Part shown: one piece after another, positions 24,282 through 30,286 of the stretch
How positions within the stretch are numbered: the stretch's first letter is position 1
How the letters are laid out: each line of letters begins with the position of its first letter
NCBI GenBank assembly: GCA_965651265.1
Contig: CBFGRV010000037.1
Coordinates: forward strand, 1-30,286
Source of the DNA: CBFGRV01 sp965651265
GTDB taxonomy: Bacteria; Bacteroidota; Rhodothermia; Rhodothermales; VXPQ01
Direction of reading: 5' to 3'
Length of the DNA stretch: 30,286 bases
Translations under genes and position numbers: made by a program
The notes under the pieces: generated by a model
What the model was told of the DNA's origin: nothing
What the model saw: the letters and a program-made list of their open reading frames with translations, nothing else
The model's database searches: none

Positions 24282-25070
24282 TCAGATGCCGTCCAGGCCA
24301 AGCCGCTTGGCCAACTCGTCTCGCCGGCTCCTGCTGACCTTCAGCCGCTGCCCCGAAGTGAGGCTCACCGCATAGTCCCCGCCGGCCGAATGATGGAGCG
24401 ACTCGATCAAATCCAGCCGAACGATCGTGGACCGGTGAATCCGAAAGAAGATGTCCGGATTCAAGCGCTCCTCGAGGGTCTGCATCTGCTCGCGCACGAG
24501 ATAGGCTTTGTCGCCGACATGTAGCTCTGCATACGGACCGCTCGCAGAGATGTAGTCGATCTGTTCGACCGGCACGACTTTCACTTTGCCGCGCATGTCA
24601 ACGGCGATGCGTTCGAGGTACGACGGCGCCTTGGTCTCCGGTTCATCCCGCAGCAACTCCAGCAGGCGGTCGCGGGCCTTGTCGACGTTCTGGAGGCGAA
24701 GCGTCCTCTTCGCGCGCTCGAATGCCTGCTCGAAACGCTCGTCGTCGAAGGGCTTGAGGAGGTAGTCCACAGCAGCGACGTCGAAGGCTCGAAGCGCATA
24801 GCGATCGTAGGCTGTGACAAAAATGGTCAGCGGCATCTCGCTCGGACCTATATCCTCGACGACCTCGAGGCCCGTCTTGCCCGGCATCTGGACATCCAGA
24901 AAAACAAGATCCGGCCGGAGAGATCGAATCGCTTCCACGGCGGCGCTTCCGCTTCCGACCTCGCCGACAATCTCCGCCTCATCGATGGTGTTGAGCAGGT
25001 CGACAAGCCGCTGCCTCGCCAGGGGCTCATCATCGACGATCAGGACCCGTACGCGATTATTCGCCGACAT
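24282..25070 (-). CDS. LytTR-family response regulator
   Basis: A 262-aa DNA-binding response regulator. The receiver domain (residues 5 to about 120) has the acidic pocket VDDEP, phospho-acceptor D59 in VFLDVQMPG, the switch Thr in VTAYD and Lys in LLKPFDD. The C-terminal LytTR domain (about residues 155-258) shows IAVDMRGKVKVVPVEQIDYISASGPYAELHVG, RIHRSTIVRLDLIESL and GQRLKVSRSRRDELAKRL; it binds DNA as a beta-fold and typically recognises direct repeats. Its start overlaps the end of the kinase gene by 14 nt, so the two are translationally coupled. Targets are unknown; the neighbouring pectin genes are candidates. Confidence 0.95.
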   Translation of the reverse strand: MSANNRVRVLIVDDEPLARQRLVDLLNTIDEAEIVGEVGSGSAAVEAIRSLRPDLVFLDVQMPGKTGLEVVEDIGPSEMPLTIFVTAYDRYALRAFDVAAVDYLLKPFDDERFEQAFERAKRTLRLQNVDKARDRLLELLRDEPETKAPSYLERIAVDMRGKVKVVPVEQIDYISASGPYAELHVGDKAYLVREQMQTLEERLNPDIFFRIHRSTIVRLDLIESLHHSAGGDYAVSLTSGQRLKVSRSRRDELAKRLGLDGI

Positions 25071-26253
25071 CTAGGGCAACGGTTGCCGTTCGCAGATCCG
25101 AGGTGGTGTGAAACGGCAGTGTCAGCTCTGCGACGAGCCCACCTTCCGCACGATTCACAAACCTCAGGGTAAAGGCGTCGCCATACATCTCTTCGAGGCG
25201 CTCTCGCGTATTGCGCAGACCATAACCGCGATCCTCGTCCGGCAGGCCGTCTCCCTCCAGTCCCGGACCATTGTCGCCGATCGATATCACGAGGTTGGCC
25301 CCGACCCGCTTGGCCTCGATCCAGATTCGCCCCATTCCATCCGCGTGGCCTGCTCCATGCGTGACGGCATTCTCGAGGATGGGTTGGAGGATGAGGTTTG
25401 GGACGAGGGCCTCCAGGACGTCCGGAGATACGTCCTTCTCGATGGCAAGGCGGCCCTGAAAGCGGATGCTCTGGATCTCCAGATATCCGTCGAGAAATGC
25501 CAGCTCCTGCCGTAGCGGGACCTCTTGCTCCGCCCCGTCCTCGAGCGTGTACCGGAGAAGCTCGCTCAGCCGCGCGAGCATTCGTCGAACGCCTTGCGGA
25601 TCTCGCTCAACGAGCGAGGACACGGCGTGGAGCGTGTTGAACAGGAAATGTGGATTGATTTGCATGCGCAACGCCTGCAAGCGGGCCTCCGAGAGTTGGG
25701 CCTCCAGCCGGTGGGTCTGAGCGCGAAGGGCGAGCGCTTCCGCCTGACGCGCCTGATATCGGAAGAAGTAATCCCGCGCAAAACCAGCCGATAACACCGC
25801 CAGGTATACCATGAACTCGTTCAGGAACCACAGATTGACGACGGCACGCACCGGGTTGAATGGGACGTGGCGGCTCCCAGGGAAGAGATAAACCCGGACG
25901 GCATCGTCGTAGAGGTCGACGCCTATCGCCACCACGAACGCGATGGCGAGGTGCAGCGGCACGCGTCGCATCCAATTCCATCGATCCACACTCAGGCGCC
26001 GGCTAAGTGCGAAAATGAACGGCGTGAGGATCGCCCAGAAGTAGTAGCCAAAGAAGATCGGAGCGATGGAACGCAGGCGCTCAGCCGTGGAGACGTCGTC
26101 GCGGAAAGGGTCCAGCACGCGACTCCCAGCCGTCAGAATGGCCAGTGAGGTCCAAAAGCCGAGAATGATTGCCAGTTCAACCCAGAACCGCCGCCTGGTG
26201 CTGACGGGCGGCCTAACATGAGGCGTCTCTCCGGCTAGATGATCGGGATACAT
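25057..26253 (-). CDS. LytS/YpdA-type sensor histidine kinase
   Basis: A 398-aa membrane sensor kinase from the ATG at 26253 (the frame extends to 26370, but the added residues are not membrane or family-like). Four membrane helices are visible at about 24-43, 62-84, 98-115 and 136-158, with no large periplasmic sensor loop. A short coiled coil (about 165-195) leads to the His_kinase domain with phospho-acceptor H202 in QINPHFLFNTLHAVSSL. The ATPase part has the N box ENAVTHG, G1 box GDNGPGLEG and GYGLRNTRERLEEMYG. It pairs with the overlapping LytTR regulator. The signal is not evident; membrane state, or a small molecule sensed within the helices, is typical. Confidence 0.93.
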   Translation of the reverse strand: MYPDHLAGETPHVRPPVSTRRRFWVELAIILGFWTSLAILTAGSRVLDPFRDDVSTAERLRSIAPIFFGYYFWAILTPFIFALSRRLSVDRWNWMRRVPLHLAIAFVVAIGVDLYDDAVRVYLFPGSRHVPFNPVRAVVNLWFLNEFMVYLAVLSAGFARDYFFRYQARQAEALALRAQTHRLEAQLSEARLQALRMQINPHFLFNTLHAVSSLVERDPQGVRRMLARLSELLRYTLEDGAEQEVPLRQELAFLDGYLEIQSIRFQGRLAIEKDVSPDVLEALVPNLILQPILENAVTHGAGHADGMGRIWIEAKRVGANLVISIGDNGPGLEGDGLPDEDRGYGLRNTRERLEEMYGDAFTLRFVNRAEGGLVAELTLPFHTTSDLRTATVALDVGE

Positions 26254-26434
26254 GAAAGGGAAGGGAAAATGTGGAGGTGCGCCGCACGAACGCGCGCCGT
26301 CAAGCCCGAGACGTACCAAGATAAGGAGTGCCCGTCCATCGATCACGCTGTTCGTGACCCGCACGTGCATCTCGTCTAACCCACAAAATTTGCGACGGAT
26401 GCATGCGACGGTGTTTGCCGGAGTAACCTTGTGA

Positions 26435-27061
26435 ACGCCGCCCCGCAGGCGGCTGATGGTGGCTCAATGGCGCAGTTCTGTGCGGAGCCTCCGCATTCAC
26501 GGCATCACCATCGTCACATTCGAGAACTTCGCGACGAGCGATTCGTGGGGGGCGGAGGCGATAGGAACGCTACGCCTCTCGGATCGCCTGAACCTCCATG
26601 CGAACTTTAATGCGTTCCGGATGCACACGGATGGGTCAAACGTGCAGACCGATCTGACCAACGACGCATGGGGATGGTCGGCGCGGGCAAACGCGACCAT
26701 AAAGGCGCGCGAGGGTCTCGATCTGCAGATGTCGTACTTCTATCGAGCGCCCATGGACATCGAAAATGGCCGCATCGGCGCGTTTTCGATGGCGAACCTC
26801 GGAATTCGGCAGCAGCTCCTGGGTGGACGGGCCAATATCGGCCTGCAGGTGCGTGATCCCTTCTCCACGATGGGCTTCAACATGGTACGGGAGGATGATC
26901 GCTTCTATCAGGAGACGGTTCGGAGCTTCAACTCGCGCGAGGTAAGCCTCTCACTGACCTACAACTTCGGGAATCAGGATCAGAGGCCGCGGCGCCGCCG
27001 GCCCGTCGAGCCCCAGGATGACGGCGGGGGAGTGGGGATGGAGGGCATGCCGATGCCGTGA
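26435..27061 (+). pseudogene. C-terminal remnant of an outer-membrane beta-barrel receptor
   Basis: The reading frame (open from 26435, first ATG 26456, 201 aa from there) matches only the last part of Bacteroidota outer-membrane beta-barrel/TonB-dependent proteins, which are usually about 800 aa. The barrel-like strands are ITIVTFENFATSDSWGAEAIGTLRLSDRLNLHANFNAF, WGWSARANATIKAREGLDLQMSYFYRAPMDIENGRIGAFSMANLGIRQQLL, VRDPFSTMGFNM, SREVSLSLTYNFG, then a basic, Gly-rich and Met-ending tail common in this family. No signal peptide, plug or upstream barrel is present, and immediately upstream lies the divergent kinase. An in-frame TGA at 26432 closes the frame. Most likely a 5'-deleted gene, with the breakpoint near 26435-26490; expression is doubtful. 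Confidence 0.75.
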
Positions 27062-27087
27062 CGTCCCAGGATGGAACGCTCCCATTT

Positions 27088-27915
27088 TCAGATACCGCTG
27101 AACGCCGAGAAGCCGCCATCGACCGGGACGACCACTCCCGTCACGAACCGCGCTGCATCGGAGCAAAGCCAGAGCAATGTGCCGATCAACTCGTCGACCT
27201 CGCCGAAGCGTCCCATCGGCGTGTGCTCGATGATGGTGCGGCCGCGCGCGGTGAGTGATCCGTCCGGCTCCAGGAGCAGTGCCCGGTTCTGCTCTCCGAT
27301 GAAGAAGCCGGGCGCGATGGCGTTCACCCGCAGCCCGGGCCCGATGCTGCGCGCGATCTCCACAGCCATCCAGCGCGTGAGGTTATCGACTGCGGCCTTG
27401 GCCGCCGAATACCCCACCACACGCGTGAGCGTACGTTGGGCGGCCATCGAGGAGATGTTCACGATGGAGCCGCGACCGCGCTCGGCCATGGCTTCGCCGA
27501 ATACCTGGGTGGGGAGGAGCGTGCCCATGAGGTTGAGGTCGAATACCTTACGAAAGGCATCCTCCTCCAGTCGAAAGATGCTCTCACCCGGTTGGAGGGT
27601 AGCCGCGGGCACGTTCCCGCCTGCGCCGTTGACGAGGATGTCGATTTGCCCGAATCGATCGAGGACGGCGTCGCGCACGGCCAGCAACGCCTCCTTCTGA
27701 AGGACATCGGCTTCCATTCCAACGGCTGTTCCGCCCGCCTTCACGACGGCTGAGACCACGCGATCGATGCGGTCCCGCCGGCGCGCCAGCACGATCACCG
27801 ATGCGCCGGACATCGCGAGTCCCCGCACCATGGCGCCACCAATGGCGCCGGAGCCTCCCGTCACAATGGCCGTCCGTCCGATTAGCGAGAAAAGGTTGTT
27901 CGTGGGGTCAGGCAT
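27088..27915 (-). CDS. SDR oxidoreductase, probable D-mannonate oxidoreductase
   Basis: A 275-aa classical short-chain dehydrogenase. The cofactor loop is T19-G-G-S-G-A-I-G26 and the catalytic residues are S156, Y169 and K173 (VGYSAAKAAVDNL). The opening NLFSLIGRTAIVTGGSGAIGGAMVRGLAMSGASVIVLARR and the long loop NGAGGNVPAATLQPGESIF resemble the SDR-type fructuronate reductases/D-mannonate oxidoreductases (Bacillus YjmF type) that interconvert fructuronate and mannonate. That role fits the hexuronate genes around it, but uxuA (mannonate dehydratase) is not in the window. The assignment within the SDR family is inferred from pattern and context. It diverges from the GH28 gene over 161 nt and converges on the truncated receptor (26-nt gap). 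Confidence 0.85.
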   Translation of the reverse strand: MPDPTNNLFSLIGRTAIVTGGSGAIGGAMVRGLAMSGASVIVLARRRDRIDRVVSAVVKAGGTAVGMEADVLQKEALLAVRDAVLDRFGQIDILVNGAGGNVPAATLQPGESIFRLEEDAFRKVFDLNLMGTLLPTQVFGEAMAERGRGSIVNISSMAAQRTLTRVVGYSAAKAAVDNLTRWMAVEIARSIGPGLRVNAIAPGFFIGEQNRALLLEPDGSLTARGRTIIEHTPMGRFGEVDELIGTLLWLCSDAARFVTGVVVPVDGGFSAFSGI

Positions 27916-28001
27916 TTACTCTGGGCCGCCTGTTCGTTCGACGTGACACGGTATCGTGAATCTAGGAGATTTGACTTTGCTCATGGGCGCCGCGAGATTT
28001 A

Positions 28002-28025
28002 GTTATCGGTTAAGTAATCGGTAAC
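28002..28025. promoter_or_regulatory. Operator-like repeat between SDR and GH28 genes
   Basis: Positions 28002-28025 hold two similar half-sites, TTATCGGTTAA and TAATCGGTAA. They are arranged as a tandem and at the same time as an imperfect palindrome (9 of 12 pairs). They sit in the divergent promoter gap (27916-28076), 51 nt before the GH28 start. A TTGACT at 27971 could be a -35 element, but I see no good -10. It is a candidate binding site for a local regulator such as a LacI/GntR protein or the LytTR protein. Confidence 0.35.
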
Positions 28026-28076
28026 TCTGCTCTGACCTGCCTCCAGAAGTCTCCTTTTACAGCACGTGCCTGCGGG

Positions 28077-29540
28077 ATGAACCGTACAACCCGTCGTGAA
28101 TTTCTGCGAAACGTGGCCGTCGTCGGTGGCGCTGCCCTCGTCGTTCCCGCGCCACTTGCCGGGTGTCGCACGACCGCAAGCAAGGCGGATTCTGATGCCG
28201 CCTGGGCGCGCGTGCCGGATATCCTCGCTCGCATCCAGGCACCCTCGTTCCCGGATCGCGATTTCGTCATCACCGAGTTCGGAGCAGAGCGCGGCGCCTC
28301 CAGGGACGCGACGGAGGCGATCGCCCGTGCCGTTCGTGCCTGCGCCGATGCGGGCGGCGGCAGGGTGATCATACCGGCGGGCGAGTTCCTCACCGGGCCC
28401 ATCCATCTCCGATCTGAAGTCAATCTTCACGTGAGCGAGGGCGCCACCTTGCGCTTCACGCGCGACACGGCGCGCTATCTACCGGCCGTATTTACGCGCT
28501 GGGAGGGGATGGAGCTCATGAACTACTCGCCGCTCATCTACGCCTTTGAAGCGCGGAACGTGGCGGTGACCGGCGACGGAACACTCGACGGCAATGCCGA
28601 CTCCGATCATTGGTGGCCGTGGAAAGGCCAGGAAAGGCATGGTTGGACCAGGGGAGAGCCGGAGCAATCCGCAGCACGCCGGCGCCTGATGCAGATGGTC
28701 GCCGATGGCGTCCCGGTCGAGGAGCGAGTCTTCGGGGAAGGCGACTACCTGCGGCCAAGCTTCATCCAGCCGTATCGCTGCGAGAACGTGCTGATTGAAG
28801 GCGTTCGCATCATCAACTCGCCGATGTGGGAAATCCACCCGGTCCTCTGCACCAACGTGACGGTCCGGGGCGTCCGGGTCGAAACGCACGGCCCCAACAA
28901 CGACGGCTGCAATCCGGAGTCGTGCCGCGACGTTCTCATCGAGGACTGCTATTTCGACACCGGCGATGATTGCATCGCCCTGAAATCGGGCCGGAATGCC
29001 GACGGCCGCCGGATTGCGATGCCCGTCGAAAATGTCATCATCCAGAACTGCACGATGCGCGATGGTCATGGCGGCGTGGTGATCGGTAGCGAGATGTCGG
29101 GCGGCGCGCGCAACATATTCGTGCGAAACTGCAACATGAGTAGCCCGAATCTCGAGCGGGCCCTGCGCATCAAGACGAACTCAGTTCGCGGTGGATTCGT
29201 CGAGAACGTCTACATGAGGGATGTGGAGGTCGGGCAGGTCTCCGATGCCGTCATTCGCATCAATTTTCTGTACGAAGAAGGGGATGCGGGCTCGCACGAT
29301 CCGGAGGTGCGAGGCATCGATGTGCGCGATGTCACGTGTGGCGAGAGCCGCTACGCACTATATCTGATAGGGTATCCGAGGAGCCCGATCCGGGATGTAC
29401 GGCTCGTCGATTGCCGTTTCGATGATGTAGCAGACGGAAGCGTCATCGAGCACGTCGAGGATCTCACCATGGAGCGCGTCACCATCAACGGGCGCCGCAT
29501 TGCAACAAGGCATGCCTATTCTAGATCAGTTTTCACTTGA
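28077..29540 (+). CDS. GH28 polygalacturonase-type glycoside hydrolase, Tat lipoprotein
   Basis: An inverting hydrolase of galacturonan or related pectin chains, 487 aa. The N-terminus MNRTTRREFLRNVAVVGGAALVVPAPLAGC combines a twin-arginine motif with a lipobox (Cys30), so it is probably folded before export and then membrane-anchored. The right-handed beta-helix starts with FVITEFGAERGASRDATEAIARAVRACADAGGGRVIIPAG. The GH28 active site is complete: N274-N-D276, D297-D298 in TGDDCIALKSGRN, H331 in GHGGVVIGSEMSGG and R364-I-K366. The product is full length. Its last 29 nt overlap kduD, which argues for one transcript from the divergent promoter. Exo- or endo-acting mode cannot be told from sequence. 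Confidence 0.95.
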   Translation: MNRTTRREFLRNVAVVGGAALVVPAPLAGCRTTASKADSDAAWARVPDILARIQAPSFPDRDFVITEFGAERGASRDATEAIARAVRACADAGGGRVIIPAGEFLTGPIHLRSEVNLHVSEGATLRFTRDTARYLPAVFTRWEGMELMNYSPLIYAFEARNVAVTGDGTLDGNADSDHWWPWKGQERHGWTRGEPEQSAARRRLMQMVADGVPVEERVFGEGDYLRPSFIQPYRCENVLIEGVRIINSPMWEIHPVLCTNVTVRGVRVETHGPNNDGCNPESCRDVLIEDCYFDTGDDCIALKSGRNADGRRIAMPVENVIIQNCTMRDGHGGVVIGSEMSGGARNIFVRNCNMSSPNLERALRIKTNSVRGGFVENVYMRDVEVGQVSDAVIRINFLYEEGDAGSHDPEVRGIDVRDVTCGESRYALYLIGYPRSPIRDVRLVDCRFDDVADGSVIEHVEDLTMERVTINGRRIATRHAYSRSVFT

Positions 29541-30279
29541 GGGTCGCACGGCGCTGGTCACCGGCGCGAGCCGTGGACTCGGAAGGGCCATCGCTGTCGC
29601 ACTTGCGGAGGCGGGTGCCGATGTAGTGTGCTCGAGCACGCTTGCCGATGGATGCGCGGAGACCATCGATCTGATCAGGAAACTAGGTCGAAACGGCCTA
29701 CAGGTGGCGGCCGATCTGTCCGATCGAGAGGCCGTCGAACGCCTTGGCGACGAGGTCGAGCGCGCCGTCGATCGCGTCGACATCCTCGTCAACAACGCCG
29801 GCACCATCCGGCGGCACCCTGCCGCCGAGTATCCGCTGTCGGACTGGGACAACGTGATTCGAACGAATCTGGATGCCGTCTTCCTGCTCTCTCGGCGATT
29901 TGGGTCGGAGATGATCGATCGGGGAGAGGGTAAGATCATCAACATCGCTTCACTGCTTTCTTTCTCCGGCGGAATCACCGTCCCCGCCTACACAGCGAGC
30001 AAGCACGCGGTTGCGGGGCTGACGAAGGCGCTCGCCAATGAGTGGGCACGGCACAATGTGCAGGTGAACGCCATCGCGCCGGGCTACTTCCGCACCGACA
30101 ACACGCGCGCGCTTCAGGAGAATCCCGTTCGGTCCAGGGAGATCAGCGATCGCATCCCCACGGGCCGATGGGGTGAACCGGCCGACATCGGCGGGGCGGC
30201 CGTTTTCCTGGCATCCCGTGCCTCGGACTATGTTAACGGCCACATTCTCGTGGTGGATGGGGGCTGGACCGCCCGTTGA
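29512..30279 (+). CDS. kduD: 2-dehydro-3-deoxy-D-gluconate 5-dehydrogenase (KduD-like SDR)
   Basis: A 255-aa classical SDR. In pectin breakdown KduD interconverts 2,5-diketo-3-deoxygluconate and KDG. The protein opens MPILDQFSLEGRTALVTGASRGLGRAIAVALAEAGADVV, with the cofactor loop T17-G-A-S-R-G-L-G24. NNAG and N119 are present, with catalytic S147, Y160 and K164 (AYTASKHAVAGLTKALANEWA). The stretch NAIAPGYFRTDNTRALQENPVRSREISDRIPTGRWGEPADIGGAAVFL is typical of the KduD/gluconate-5-dehydrogenase branch. The ATG at 29512 lies inside the end of the GH28 gene (29-nt overlap); a TTG at 29500 is the only upstream alternative. With kdgK (which uses KDG) and GH28 it forms a pectin-to-KDPG route. Gluconate 5-dehydrogenase is the main alternative. 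Confidence 0.87.
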   Translation: MPILDQFSLEGRTALVTGASRGLGRAIAVALAEAGADVVCSSTLADGCAETIDLIRKLGRNGLQVAADLSDREAVERLGDEVERAVDRVDILVNNAGTIRRHPAAEYPLSDWDNVIRTNLDAVFLLSRRFGSEMIDRGEGKIINIASLLSFSGGITVPAYTASKHAVAGLTKALANEWARHNVQVNAIAPGYFRTDNTRALQENPVRSREISDRIPTGRWGEPADIGGAAVFLASRASDYVNGHILVVDGGWTAR

Positions 30280-30286
30280 GAGCCGC

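Overview
The window is about 30 kb of high-GC, densely coded bacterial chromosome with 26 protein genes or gene remnants. I saw no tRNA or rRNA genes, insertion sequences, phage genes or CRISPR array. Several things suggest a high-GC Bacteroidota of the Rhodothermia type, though this is inference without a database search: the C-terminal fragment of a Bacteroidota-type outer-membrane beta-barrel protein, a GNAT protein of the kind I recall next to argG in Bacteroidota, the LytS/LytTR pair, weak or absent Shine-Dalgarno sequences before many genes, and Tat-exported Gfo/Idh/MocA, DUF1080 and PVC-type cytochrome genes.

Left part (1-9514), housekeeping. A heptad-repeat element with inverted copies (1-119) precedes aroF (DAHP synthase). 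Then come glmS, a phytanoyl-CoA-type dioxygenase, prfA (RF1), a GNAT acetyltransferase with a Cys4 motif, the rpsF-rpsR-rplI ribosomal cluster (S6 with an acidic tail, S18 overlapping it), and a DsbD-like transmembrane thiol-disulfide reductase after a strong hairpin.

Middle part (9584-16239), stress and envelope genes. On the minus strand are a universal stress protein and a small coiled-coil lipoprotein. On the plus strand are dinB (DNA polymerase IV, with a striking 34-nt palindrome over its start codon), an M1 metallopeptidase lipoprotein coupled to it by ATGA overlap, a small DUF6483-like protein, a cold-shock protein with a clear terminator, a TlpA-like thioredoxin, and a stand-alone DUF2156 (MprF catalytic domain) protein.

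Right part (16268-30279), carbohydrate catabolism. A Tat-exported Gfo/Idh/MocA oxidoreductase (minus) faces away from a tight plus-strand operon: TonB-dependent receptor, DUF1080 (3-keto-glycoside-cleaving family) protein, and PVC-type dehydrogenase/cytochrome c lipoprotein. Together they could form an extracytoplasmic route that oxidises and cleaves sugars and passes electrons to the respiratory chain. Next is a pectin/hexuronate set: KDG kinase (kdgK), a D-mannonate-oxidoreductase-like SDR, a Tat-lipoprotein GH28 polygalacturonase and an overlapping kduD-like dehydrogenase. This set is interrupted by a LytS/LytTR two-component pair and a truncated outer-membrane beta-barrel gene. The pathway is incomplete in the window (no kduI, uxaC, uxuA or eda), so the locus probably continues to the right or is dispersed.

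No wholly new defence or mobile system is evident. The strongest leads are the keto-sugar/cytochrome operon, the dinB start palindrome, the heptad-repeat element and the truncated receptor.
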